Shown in pieces: positions 1-6,848 of a stretch of DNA of 19,221 nt (positions are counted from its first letter, which is position 1; each line of letters begins with the position of its first letter). The translations under genes and the position numbers were made by a program. The notes beneath the pieces were generated by a model. The model was not told the DNA's origin, ran no database searches, and was given only the letters and a program-made list of their open reading frames with translations. This DNA comes from FEN-1073 sp050010135 (GTDB taxonomy: Bacteria; Chloroflexota; Anaerolineae; Anaerolineales; RBG-16-64-43): contig JBEKLP010000054.1 in assembly GCA_050010135.1 (NCBI GenBank), forward strand, positions 1 through 19,221, written 5' to 3'.

Positions 1-490
1 TCTCGGTGACGAGGAATAGATCCTCCGGATATTGCCCCGGTTCGATCCGCCCCTTCCCCGCCGGATCCGCGCCTTCGGCCAACCGAATGGCGCGCATTTT
101 CATCTGCCGTTCGGATTCTTCTCCGGAGACGTACAGCACCGGGCCGGACTTGTCGGCCAGGGCCCAAGAAGCCTGCAGTAGAAGGGTGGATTTCCCGATC
201 CCCGGATCACCGCCGACGAGGATGATCGATCCGGGGACCACGCCCCCGCCGAGGACGCGCGAGAATTCCTCAATCGGAAGCGGAAGACGGCTCTCCTCGC
301 CGCCGTCAACCTCCCGCAGCCGCCGCGGGTGCGAAGCAGCCGGTGCGGAGAAGGATTCGTTCCGGGACGGCGTGGCGGAAACCTGCTCAACCATGGAATT
401 CCACGCATTGCAGCGCGGGCAGCGCCCCAATCCGCGCGGGCTGGAATAGCCGCATTGTTGGCAGACGAATTCGGTGCGGGTTTTGGCCAC
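1..490 (-). CDS. radA: DNA repair protein RadA, N-terminal part (runs off the left edge)
   Basis: RadA is a RecA-like ATPase that helps branch migration and processing of recombination intermediates. The 163 visible residues hold the family's N-terminal zinc finger (C10, C13, C24, C27; CQQCGY and CPRCNAW), a variable linker, the lead-in PIEEFSRVLGGGVVPGS, a Walker A GGDPGIGKST at about 93-102, and a VLYVSGEES strand. The remaining RecA core and the C-terminal Lon-protease-like domain lie outside the window. The start is a GTG at 490-488, chosen because it begins the typical MAKTRTEFVCQQCG N-terminus and has a GGAGAGG Shine-Dalgarno a few bases upstream. It is divergent from the GGDEF gene. 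Identification is firm from the motif order; only the truncation limits it. Confidence 0.95.
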   Translation of the reverse strand, partial: MAKTRTEFVCQQCGYSSPRGLGRCPRCNAWNSMVEQVSATPSRNESFSAPAASHPRRLREVDGGEESRLPLPIEEFSRVLGGGVVPGSIILVGGDPGIGKSTLLLQASWALADKSGPVLYVSGEESERQMKMRAIRLAEGADPAGKGRIEPGQYPEDLFLVTE

Positions 491-510
491 GTTCCTCTCC
501 GGCTGGAGGA

Positions 511-539
511 ATTATCCCAATGACCGCGCTCGACCGCAA
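511..539 (-). promoter_or_regulatory. Candidate sigma70-type promoter for radA
   Basis: On the minus strand TTGCGG (539-534) and GATAAT (516-511) are separated by exactly 17 nt. The predicted start of transcription near 504 leaves a short leader that still contains the GGAGAGG Shine-Dalgarno before the GTG at 490. This is inferred from consensus matching only. Confidence 0.4.
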
Positions 540-564
540 GGGGGGAACACAGTAGCGGGAAAAG

Positions 565-592
565 CTTGTTCGCGGCGAAATAAGAATATAAT
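565..592 (+). promoter_or_regulatory. Candidate promoter for the GGDEF gene
   Basis: A perfect TATAAT lies at 587-592, about 36 nt before the ATG at 629. The -35 is weak: CTTGTT at 565-570, with a 16-nt spacer. It sits back to back with the radA promoter in the divergent intergenic region. Confidence 0.45.
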
Positions 593-628
593 CGGTTGGT
601 CGGCTGCGCGCGGGGAAAAAGCTTTCGC

Positions 629-1486
629 ATGAGTATCAGATCATCTCCTCATCCTTCCCGAAATGTCCAAAAAGGGTTGTTGTTCCTTTTAAGCATCCTC
701 CTGGTCCTTGGTTTGGGTTGGATCGATCTGCAACTGGGAACGGAAGTGGCGCTGACCGTCTTTTATCTGGTTCCCATTGTCGTCTCCACTTGGCTCGTCA
801 ACGAGAACGCAGGGGTGGCGGTTTCCCTGGCAAGCGGAATACTGGCCGCGTACGATAGCGAGGTGGTTTCGGGGCTGATATACCGGGACTTCATGATCGG
901 AGCCTGGGCCACCCTCTCGCGGTTGGTTTTTTTCCTGGGAACGGTCTGGTTGGTGGGAGAATTGCATCGAAGCATGGAATCCATCCGCAAGATGGCCATG
1001 ACCGACAATCTGACGGGAGTGTACAACGCGCGCGCCTTTTTTGATTTTTTGCAGAAGGAAATGGAACGCAGCCGCCGGTACAAACGTCCAATCTCGTTGA
1101 TGTATCTGGATCTGGATAATTTTAAGATGATCAACGACACGCTTGGCCATCAGATTGGAAACTCCGCACTGGAGATCGTCGCCGGTACGTTGAAGAATTC
1201 CGTCCGGTCGACGGATATTGTCGCGCGGTTGGGCGGCGACGAGTTTGCCGTCCTCCTGCCGGAGACCGAGCAGGAGGCTGCCCGCGCGATCGCCGAAAGG
1301 GCGCAGGAGAACATGGTCAGGGGAATGAAAGCGAACCATTGGCCCCTGACCTTCAGCGTCGGATTGTCGACGTGCCGGGAAGAACTCTGTACCGCCGACG
1401 AATTGATTCAAGTTGCGGACGATCTGATGTATCAGGTGAAACGGTCCGGAAAAAACGGCATACTCTATCAAGTCATTCGTGATTGA
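629..1486 (+). CDS. Membrane-anchored GGDEF diguanylate cyclase
   Basis: It is predicted to make the second messenger cyclic di-GMP from two GTP. The first ~115 residues are hydrophobic, with about four membrane segments (near 15-35, 40-58, 62-82 and 90-112). A short linker leads to the GGDEF domain: TDNLTGVYNARAF at 125-137, the metal-binding MYLDLDNFK (D161, D163), and RLGGDEFAVLLPE with an intact GGDEF at 202-206. An RSTD at 193-196, five residues before GGDEF, matches the RxxD inhibitory I-site, so product feedback is likely. I see no EAL, PAS or GAF domain, so the membrane part probably carries the input. The ATG at 629 is preferred over an in-frame TTG at 596, because the latter would overlap the promoter. 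The Shine-Dalgarno is weak. The 285-aa length is normal for a membrane GGDEF protein. Confidence 0.9.
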   Translation: MSIRSSPHPSRNVQKGLLFLLSILLVLGLGWIDLQLGTEVALTVFYLVPIVVSTWLVNENAGVAVSLASGILAAYDSEVVSGLIYRDFMIGAWATLSRLVFFLGTVWLVGELHRSMESIRKMAMTDNLTGVYNARAFFDFLQKEMERSRRYKRPISLMYLDLDNFKMINDTLGHQIGNSALEIVAGTLKNSVRSTDIVARLGGDEFAVLLPETEQEAARAIAERAQENMVRGMKANHWPLTFSVGLSTCREELCTADELIQVADDLMYQVKRSGKNGILYQVIRD

Positions 1487-1560
1487 ATTTTCGCGCGGAA
1501 TTTGCATGCCTGAAACCGCAGGCTGAAAAATTTTCGCAGGATTTCCGGGAGGATAATTCC

Positions 1561-1863
1561 ATGAGTCTGCTGCAAAGGATCCTTAAGGTGTTTTCTGGCG
1601 GGAGCGGGACGGGGGGATCCATGCTGTATCCGGTCAAGGTGAAGTGCAACCGGTGCGGGGAAATCCTGACCGCCAAGGTTAATCTGGCCAACGATTTAAG
1701 CGTGGAATATAGTTCCTCCGGATCCCCGCAGTCATACTCCTGCCGGAAAATCGTCCAAGGCAGCGGCCGCTGCTTCCAGACGATCGAGGTCGTTCTTCAC
1801 TTTGATTCCCACCGGACCCTGAAGGAAAAGGAAATTCACGGCGGCACGTTCGTTGATGAATAG
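1561..1863 (+). CDS. Hypothetical 100-aa protein with four cysteines (zinc-ribbon-like)
   Basis: I do not recognise a named family. The protein has a short amphipathic N-terminus (MSLLQRILKVF), a Gly/Ser patch, and then a C-x2-C pair (C29, C32 in VKCNRCGE). Two more cysteines follow (C61 and C71, in YSCRK and GRCFQ). The arrangement suggests one structural zinc site in a small beta-rich fold. The ATG at 1561 is preceded by GGGAGG with an 8-nt gap, which decides the start over the longer open frame beginning at 1483. It lies 74 nt downstream of the GGDEF gene on the same strand, so co-transcription is plausible, though no functional link can be read from the sequence. Confidence 0.75.
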   Translation: MSLLQRILKVFSGGSGTGGSMLYPVKVKCNRCGEILTAKVNLANDLSVEYSSSGSPQSYSCRKIVQGSGRCFQTIEVVLHFDSHRTLKEKEIHGGTFVDE

Positions 1864-1900
1864 CCCGGCAACCGTTACGATTGAATGCTTGCATATTGTT

Positions 1901-1941
1901 AAAAAAACCGCGGCCGGATTCCAGTATGGGATATCCGGCCG
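1901..1941 (-). terminator. Intrinsic terminator of the 3399-1971 minus-strand cluster
   Basis: A 9-bp GC-rich stem is formed by 1911-1919 (CGGCCGGAT) and 1933-1941 (ATCCGGCCG), with a 13-nt loop. Read on the minus strand it is followed by GG and seven Ts (1907-1901). It lies 30 nt past the stop codon at 1971. On the plus strand there is no T tract. Confidence 0.75.
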
Positions 1942-1970
1942 TAGATTAACGAAAAAGTGCAAATATAAAG

Positions 1971-2438
1971 CTATTTCTTTTTCCAAATGATTCCGGTTGC
2001 AATCGCCCCGCCGATGGCTCCGAACAGCGGATACAGAACCAAGTTGCAAAGTAACCCGCCGAACAACCCCCCGCCGAAGGATGTCGCTTGCCGCAACAAA
2101 TCTTCGGAAAGCGCGGGATACCTCTCGGAAAGGCCGGGGACGTTCCGGATCGCATTGATCGCAGACAATGCGCCGGTTCCCGCAAAAATAGCGCTGAAGA
2201 GCGACGCTAGGACGGCTCCCGCCACGCCGGCCAATAGCCCGAGTATGATTCCCTGGCCGATTTCCAAACCCGGCTGATCTTTTTCCATTTGGCGGTACAA
2301 CCAAACCGTCAGAATCCCGCTGCCCCAGTAGCTGATGCAAAACAAACAATTGAGACAGCTGATCAACGGGATCTTTGTCAGAACGAGCATGATCAACCCG
2401 CCGACACCCGCCGCGATGAGCATGGATTTGCTATTCAT
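1971..2438 (-). CDS. Hypothetical small integral membrane protein with a CxxCxxC motif
   Basis: The 155-aa protein is unrecognised by name. It has a hydrophobic N-terminal segment (about 6-25) followed at once by SCLNCLFC (C28, C31, C34). A second membrane segment lies near 36-48, then a charged loop (RQMEKDQPGLEIG), a glycine-rich segment at 62-86, and a long Gly-rich hydrophobic C-terminus (121-150) ending in a KKK tail. The three evenly spaced cysteines next to a helix resemble a motif seen in many small bacterial membrane proteins of unknown role. The start at 2438 is fixed by an AAGGAG Shine-Dalgarno; the longer open frame upstream of it is not supported. It is the last gene of its cluster, 115 nt after the preceding gene, and is followed by a terminator. 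Confidence 0.8.
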   Translation of the reverse strand: MNSKSMLIAAGVGGLIMLVLTKIPLISCLNCLFCISYWGSGILTVWLYRQMEKDQPGLEIGQGIILGLLAGVAGAVLASLFSAIFAGTGALSAINAIRNVPGLSERYPALSEDLLRQATSFGGGLFGGLLCNLVLYPLFGAIGGAIATGIIWKKK

Positions 2439-2553
2439 GAAGTTTCTCCTTTTTGATTTTCCGGCCGCTTGGGGAAAAGGCGCGCGAAGAGCATGGAACT
2501 CTGCGGATTCTTCGCCGCGATCCCGCACAAAGTAAGCAGACCGCAGGGCCGGA

Positions 2554-3042
2554 TCACTGCGATCTACGGGACGTATTTTTCAGGAGATCTTCGCCCTCGC
2601 CGGTCATAGCCGCCGTCACGGCGCGCAAGGTTCCGATGCCGCCGCCGACGACCATGGCCGTTCCGGTCACCAGCTTCGCGGCCAGCAGGTATCCGCTGCG
2701 CCCGAGGAAAATGTATTCGACGACCCGGCTGAGATCCAGCGGGGGCTCCATTTGCGAAAGGGTGGTTTGCAGGTCGGGAAAGGCGGATACGAATGCTATG
2801 GTGCCGCTGACCATCATCAGCAGGCCGATTCCCAGGAGCAACGGCATCCGGCGTTGGTGAATTTCCTTTTGGCTTTCCCGGGCCACCTGATCGACGAATT
2901 GTTTTGCCTGGTTCCAATCCCATCCGGTCTGCTGGCATAATAGATAGATGATGTCGTTGACTTTCTTGTGGCCGGAGAAGCAGCCGATCACCCAGCGCTT
3001 CAATCCCGGATACCGTTCCATGTCGACGTCGGATGGAAGCAT
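2554..3042 (-). CDS. Hypothetical membrane protein (two predicted helices)
   Basis: This is a 162-aa protein of no family I can name. A soluble N-terminal ~65 residues (MLPSDVDMERYPGLKRWVIG, then a W-D-W and a charged QVARESQKEIHQRR stretch) is followed by a hydrophobic helix at about 66-88. A short outside loop and a second hydrophobic stretch (about 117-137, rich in Gly and Ala) come next, and then a charged tail. The ATG has a GGGGAGG Shine-Dalgarno. The gene begins 15 nt after the stop of the gene upstream, so the two are almost certainly co-transcribed. Function is unknown. Confidence 0.75.
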   Translation of the reverse strand: MLPSDVDMERYPGLKRWVIGCFSGHKKVNDIIYLLCQQTGWDWNQAKQFVDQVARESQKEIHQRRMPLLLGIGLLMMVSGTIAFVSAFPDLQTTLSQMEPPLDLSRVVEYIFLGRSGYLLAAKLVTGTAMVVGGGIGTLRAVTAAMTGEGEDLLKNTSRRSQ

Positions 3043-3057
3043 GCCAGACCTCCCCGA

Positions 3058-3399
3058 TTATTCCTCGGAGCCCTTTTCGGTTTCCACTTCTTCCGGGTTC
3101 AGCCGCACCCATAACATCAGCAATTGCCCTTCCACCGTGGGTACGTACCGCGCGGCCTGAATGGGAGCCTGGGTAATCCGCCCGTCCGGCGCCCGGAACT
3201 CGAGCACAATCGGCTCGCGGTTTTTCCAGGCGTGGTAGCAGCGTTCGACCAGCGCCGGCCCGTTGAAGGTGCGCATGCGGGTCAGGGCGGACCGGAACGG
3301 CCGGATGCTGTCGCCCAGACTGGCGGGCCAAGCTTCTCCCGGGTCCTCGAACACCGGCGGCGGTCCTTCGATAATGGTGATTTTCTGCTGTTGGCTCAT
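3058..3399 (-). CDS. Hypothetical soluble protein, first gene of a minus-strand cluster
   Basis: This 113-aa protein has no family I can name, no signal peptide and no membrane helix. The core alternates hydrophobic strands and charged residues (for example IVLEFRAPDGRITQAP and GQLLMLWVRLNPEEVE), which suggests a small beta-rich fold. The C-terminus is acidic. The start is taken at the ATG at 3399 (MSQQQKITIIEG). An ATG two codons earlier (3405) is equally possible, and neither has a clear Shine-Dalgarno. It is tightly followed by the two-helix membrane protein gene, which suggests a soluble/membrane pair acting together. Confidence 0.65.
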   Translation of the reverse strand: MSQQQKITIIEGPPPVFEDPGEAWPASLGDSIRPFRSALTRMRTFNGPALVERCYHAWKNREPIVLEFRAPDGRITQAPIQAARYVPTVEGQLLMLWVRLNPEEVETEKGSEE

Positions 3400-3496
3400 A
3401 TTCATTTCGCGGCAAGATGATACCACGATTGCAAGCGGCATCCGCGGCGGCCCTCTGGGAATTATTGGTCCGGATGAAGCCGATATCGCCTGCCGC

Positions 3497-3505
3497 TGCT
3501 ATAAT
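3497..3505 (+). promoter_or_regulatory. Extended -10 promoter for the peptidase-tsaD pair
   Basis: TGCTATAAT is a perfect extended -10 (TGnTATAAT) with no recognisable -35, as is usual for that class. Transcription would start near 3512, giving a leader of about 70 nt before the ATG at 3582. Confidence 0.55.
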
Positions 3506-3581
3506 CTTCATATATTTTTAAGCGCGGCCGGAAGAGGGGGCAAGCGGCTTTGGAAGATGCGCCCCGGGAACGGAGATCCCC

Positions 3582-4931
3582 ATGAAACAAGACCTGGACC
3601 GACTGATGACCGATCGCGATTTGGACGCGTTGTGGATCACCGGACCGGCAAACCACAATCCGGCGATGGTTTATTTCACCGGCGTTGCCAATATCACCCG
3701 GGCGGATCTCATTAAAAAGCGCAACGAGCCGCCGGTGCTCTTCCACTATCCCATGGAGCGGGAGGAGGCGGCCCGGACCGGCCTGCGCTGCCGGAACCTC
3801 AATGAATTCAAACTCGACCAGATCCTCAAGGAGGCGCAGGGGAACGCCGCCCGCGCCGGAGCGATCCGCATCTCCCGCATGTTCCGGGAACTGGGCGTGC
3901 GCGGCCGGGTCGCGGTCGGGGGAACGGTGGAATTATCCTCGGCCTACGCCGTGATGGCCGATCTGCCTTCTCAGGCGTCGGACATCCAACTTGTCAGCGA
4001 CAGTGCGGACCCGGCATTGACCCGCGCCCGATCCACGAAAAGCGCCGAGGAAATCGAACACATCCGTTCGATCGGATTGGCTTCGACCGCCGTGATCGGC
4101 GAGACGGCCGAGTTTCTGTCGTCGCATACATCCAAGGGAGATTTTCTCGTCGGCCGCGACGGCAACCCGCTCACCGTGGGCCGGGTGAAAGCCTTCATTC
4201 GCACGAAGCTCGCCGAACGCGGCGGGGAGTCTTCCGAAGGGCTCATCTTCGCGCCGGGACGCGATGCCGGCATTCCCCATTCGAGCGGAATCGACCAAGA
4301 CCCGATCCTCCTGGGAAAACCAATTGTATTCGACCTTTTTCCTTGCGAAGTGGGAGGAGGCTATTTCTACGACATCACCCGCACCTGGTGCCTGGGATAC
4401 GCCCCCGAGGATGTGGAGCTGTTGTACGAACAGGTGTTGCGCGCCTATTCGGAAGCCGAAAGAAAAATCCGCCCCGGGATGCCCGCTAAGGAAGTTCAAC
4501 TGTTCGTCTGCCGGTTGTTCGAGTCGATGGGGCATCCGACGGTCCAAAGCGATCCGCAAACGGAGCGCGGCTACGTCCACAGCCTCGGCCACGGGGTTGG
4601 GCTGGACGTGCACGAGTCGCCGTATTTTTCGAACGCGGAAACCAATTCCGATTTGCTGCAATCCGGCGCGGTATTCACCCTCGAGCCGGGGCTGTATTAT
4701 CCCGACCGCAAGATGGGAGTTCGGTTGGAGAACACCCTGTGGATGCGGCCGGATGGACGGGTTGAAGTGATTGCACCATATCCGCTGGACTTGGTTCTTC
4801 CGGTCGGGCGCGGATCCAAAAACAAGACCGCACCGATAGGAAAGAAAGCCTCCGGCACCAAGCAGAAAACCGGCCGGCTTCGGGTGCGCAGCCGGAGGAA
4901 AATCCGCCGGATCGGAAAGAAGGTCCGATGA
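3582..4931 (+). CDS. M24 family metallopeptidase (Xaa-Pro aminopeptidase/dipeptidase-like)
   Basis: It is predicted to be a cytoplasmic dimetal exopeptidase with a pita-bread fold that removes residues next to proline. The N-terminal ~150 residues are the creatinase-like domain. The catalytic domain follows, with all five metal ligands visible: D251 (IVFDLFP), D264 (YDITRTW), H337 (LGHGVGLDVHE), E368 (TLEPGLYY) and E383 (RLENT). H233 in GIPHSSG is also conserved. The length is 449 aa. After about residue 410 it carries a ~38-residue tail very rich in Lys and Arg, beyond the usual end of the fold, whose role is unknown. The ATG at 3582 has GGAG six bases upstream. The stop overlaps the tsaD start (ATGA at 4928-4931), so translation is probably coupled. 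Exact substrate specificity cannot be read. Confidence 0.9.
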   Translation: MKQDLDRLMTDRDLDALWITGPANHNPAMVYFTGVANITRADLIKKRNEPPVLFHYPMEREEAARTGLRCRNLNEFKLDQILKEAQGNAARAGAIRISRMFRELGVRGRVAVGGTVELSSAYAVMADLPSQASDIQLVSDSADPALTRARSTKSAEEIEHIRSIGLASTAVIGETAEFLSSHTSKGDFLVGRDGNPLTVGRVKAFIRTKLAERGGESSEGLIFAPGRDAGIPHSSGIDQDPILLGKPIVFDLFPCEVGGGYFYDITRTWCLGYAPEDVELLYEQVLRAYSEAERKIRPGMPAKEVQLFVCRLFESMGHPTVQSDPQTERGYVHSLGHGVGLDVHESPYFSNAETNSDLLQSGAVFTLEPGLYYPDRKMGVRLENTLWMRPDGRVEVIAPYPLDLVLPVGRGSKNKTAPIGKKASGTKQKTGRLRVRSRRKIRRIGKKVR

Positions 4932-5983
4932 CGCCGAAAACCTCCCCGCCGGATGTCCGCATCCTTGGCATCGAGACTTCGTGCGACGATACCGGAGCGG
5001 CTGTCGTCGAAAACGGAACCCGGATCCTCTCCAATATCCTGATCTCGCAGGGGGAATTGCACGCCCAATACGGCGGCGTATTCCCGGAGATGGCTTCACG
5101 CAGCCACGTGGAAACGATCGAGCCCGCCATCCGCCGCGCGATGGAGGAAGCGCATTTAAGCGTCGAGGAATTGGATGCGGTCGCGGTGACGCGCGGCCCG
5201 GGATTGGCAGGTTCCTTGGTGGTGGGGATGAACGCGGCCAAGGGGTTATCGCTGGCCGCCGGTTTGCCAATTCTCGGAATCCATCATCTGGAATCGCATA
5301 TTTATTCATTATGGCTGTCGCAGGAAGAAAGCCCGGAGCGGTTTCCCGCGTTGTGCTTGATCGTTTCCGGCGGGCATACCGATCTGTATGTGATGAGCGG
5401 TCACGGGGAGTACCGGCGATTGGGCGGGACGCTCGATGATGCGGCCGGCGAGGCGTTTGACAAGGTGGCCCGGCTGCTGGGGTTGCGGTATCCCGGCGGT
5501 CCGGCGATCGAGGAGGCCGCCCGCTCCGGCGATCCGGAGTTCGTACGCTTCCCGCGCGCGCTCCTGGACGATTCATGGAATTTTTCTTTCAGCGGCGTGA
5601 AAACGGCCGTCTTGCGCGAAGTGCGACGGAGGCAGCCGAATCTGGCGGCGGGGATCAACCCGCCGGAACCAGGCCTGCCCGTCGAGAACCTGGCCGCTTC
5701 CTTTCAGGCGGCCGTGGTGGACGTGCTGGCAAAAAAAACCGTTCGCGCGGCCAGAGAATTCCAGGCCGGGGAAATTCTGGTGGCCGGCGGGGTATCAGCC
5801 AATCAAGCGTTGCGCGAAGCGTTGCAGCGCGACGCACCTTGCCCGGTGCGCATGCCGCCGCTGGAATTGTGCACCGACAACGCCGCGATGGTGGCCGCCG
5901 CCGGATATTTCCGTTTCCAGTCCGGGCAGCGTGATACGCTCGATCTGGACGTCGTACCGGACTGGGACTTGGTGGAGGGTTGA
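4928..5983 (+). CDS. tsaD: tRNA N6-adenosine threonylcarbamoyltransferase TsaD
   Basis: TsaD transfers the threonylcarbamoyl group from threonylcarbamoyl-AMP to A37 of ANN-decoding tRNAs, working with TsaB and TsaE, neither of which is in this window. The 351-aa length is close to the family norm. Key motifs are present: LGIETSCDDTGAAVV near the N-terminus and the metal-binding HHLESH (H120, H124, matching HHMEGH of E. coli). Others are SGGHTDLYV, GEAFDKVARLLGL, YPGGPAIE, FSFSGVKTAV, and CTDNAAM with the metal-ligand aspartate at about 317. The start ATG overlaps the peptidase stop, and no other start fits the MTPK-to-ILGIETSCD spacing as well. No clear intrinsic terminator separates it from the thiamine operon promoter 40 nt downstream. 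Confidence 0.97.
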   Translation: MTPKTSPPDVRILGIETSCDDTGAAVVENGTRILSNILISQGELHAQYGGVFPEMASRSHVETIEPAIRRAMEEAHLSVEELDAVAVTRGPGLAGSLVVGMNAAKGLSLAAGLPILGIHHLESHIYSLWLSQEESPERFPALCLIVSGGHTDLYVMSGHGEYRRLGGTLDDAAGEAFDKVARLLGLRYPGGPAIEEAARSGDPEFVRFPRALLDDSWNFSFSGVKTAVLREVRRRQPNLAAGINPPEPGLPVENLAASFQAAVVDVLAKKTVRAAREFQAGEILVAGGVSANQALREALQRDAPCPVRMPPLELCTDNAAMVAAAGYFRFQSGQRDTLDLDVVPDWDLVEG

Positions 5984-6022
5984 CGGCTGTCTCCTGAAAC
6001 CCCTCGCCGCATTACCCGGGGA

Positions 6023-6051
6023 TTGACTGACTAGCGGGACGGCTTTAAAAT
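6023..6051 (+). promoter_or_regulatory. Promoter of the thiamine operon
   Basis: TTGACT (6023-6028) and TAAAAT (6046-6051) are separated by exactly 17 nt, one mismatch each from consensus. The predicted start near 6058 falls just before the riboswitch aptamer, which is the expected placement. Confidence 0.7.
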
Positions 6052-6061
6052 CTTCCGCGGA

Positions 6062-6150
6062 TGAACGGGGAGCCCGTGCACGGGCTGAGAGGAAGGCGCA
6101 CAGCCTTCGACCCGCAGAACCTGCTCCGGATAATGCCGGCGGAGGGATGA
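6062..6150 (+). promoter_or_regulatory. TPP riboswitch aptamer (THI element)
   Basis: The conserved core of the thiamine pyrophosphate riboswitch is readable in order. GGGGAGCC (6067-6074) is followed by a small arm and then GGCTGAGA (6083-6090). A variable P3a-like hairpin lies at about 6091-6108 (GGAAGGCG...CAGCCTTC). Next come GACCC (6109-6113), AACCTG (6118-6123), GGATAATGCC (6128-6137) and GCGGAGGGA (6139-6147). This closely matches the known E. coli thiM/thiC element. Binding of TPP should fold P2/P4 together and stabilise the 3' strand GCGGAGGGA. It lies between a good promoter and thiN, so it governs the whole thiN-thiBPQ unit. The outer boundaries are approximate. Confidence 0.95.
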
Positions 6151-6162
6151 AGCTGCAAATCC

Positions 6163-6194
6163 TCACCTTCCGCCTGCGGAGGGTGATTTTTATT
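6163..6194 (+). terminator. Riboswitch expression platform: terminator / RBS-sequestering hairpin
   Basis: A 10-bp stem pairs 6163-6172 (TCACCTTCCG) with 6177-6186 (CGGAGGGTGA, one G-U), around a CCTG loop. It is followed directly by TTTTTATT (6187-6194). It has the shape of an intrinsic terminator. Its 3' arm also contains the GGAGGG Shine-Dalgarno of thiN (6178-6183, 11 nt before ATG 6195), so it can block translation as well. The 5' arm can alternatively pair with the aptamer's own 3' strand (6139-6150), which would free the Shine-Dalgarno when TPP is absent. Whether control is by termination, by initiation, or both is inference. Confidence 0.8.
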
Positions 6195-6848
6195 ATGCAG
6201 AAAAAACGCGCGGTGATCTTTGCCAATGGAACGCTCCCGGACCTGAATACCGCGAGGCAACTCCTGCGGGACGATGATTTTTGGATCGCCGCCGACGGCG
6301 GATCCAGGTATGCGCTCGAATGCGGCCGGGCCCCGGATATCCTGATCGGCGACTTGGACTCAATACCGGATCCGCTCCGCGAATTCCTTGAGCGCGCAGG
6401 TATCAATATGCAAACCCTTCCCGCCGAAAAAGACGAAACCGACCTTGAACTCGCGGTCTGGTTCGCCCTGCGGGAGGAGTTTTCTTCCATTTTGATCGTC
6501 GGCGGACTGGGCGGGAGGACCGATCAGACCTTGGCCAACCTTTCACTGCTGGCCGATCCCGCGCTCCGCGAGTATGACATCCGGATCGACGATGGATGCG
6601 AGGAAGCGTTGTGCGTGCGGGAGAGCGCCATACTGAATGGCGCCGTCGGAGACGTCGTTTCGCTCATTCCGTTTGGGATGGCCGCCCAAGGCGTGGTGAC
6701 AAAGGGTTTGCAATATCCCCTGCGTGAAGAAACCCTCCTTCCCAGCCGGACGCGCGGTGTGAGCAATCGCATGTCTGCGAGCCAGGCGGAAATTTCCCTT
6801 GAGCGAGGAGTATTGCTATGCATCCACACGCGATCCATCACCCAGTAG
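6195..6848 (+). CDS. thiN: Thiamine pyrophosphokinase
   Basis: ThiN transfers pyrophosphate from ATP to thiamine, making the cofactor TPP in one step. The 217-aa length fits the family. Motifs: AADGGSRYAL (32-41), PDILIGDLDSI (48-57), the acidic EKDETDLELA (78-87, the nucleotide/metal site) and GGLGGRTDQTL (103-113). The C-terminal half looks like the usual thiamine-binding beta domain (SLIPFG, VTKGLQYPL, SNRM). The start is the ATG at 6195, because its Shine-Dalgarno (GGAGGG, 6178-6183) is the one masked by the riboswitch hairpin. The in-frame ATG at 6147 lies inside the aptamer, with its purine run only one base away. The gene overlaps thiB by 31 nt. Confidence 0.93.
   Translation: MQKKRAVIFANGTLPDLNTARQLLRDDDFWIAADGGSRYALECGRAPDILIGDLDSIPDPLREFLERAGINMQTLPAEKDETDLELAVWFALREEFSSILIVGGLGGRTDQTLANLSLLADPALREYDIRIDDGCEEALCVRESAILNGAVGDVVSLIPFGMAAQGVVTKGLQYPLREETLLPSRTRGVSNRMSASQAEISLERGVLLCIHTRSITQ

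Noticed and set aside
2439..2553. Possible separate promoter or terminator between the 2554 and 2438 minus-strand genes
   Set aside because: I could not find a consensus -10/-35 pair or a stable hairpin with a U tract in this 115-nt gap, so it is left unannotated.
3933..5576. Long 547-codon minus-strand open frame opposite the peptidase and tsaD genes
   Set aside because: It is antisense to two firmly identified genes. Its composition is low-complexity Arg/Pro/Ser, as expected of a GC-rich shadow frame, with no domain motif.
6147..6194. Upstream in-frame ATG as thiN start
   Set aside because: It lies within the conserved end of the aptamer, with the purine run only one base away. The extra 16 residues have no counterpart in the family start, and ATG 6195 has the regulated Shine-Dalgarno.
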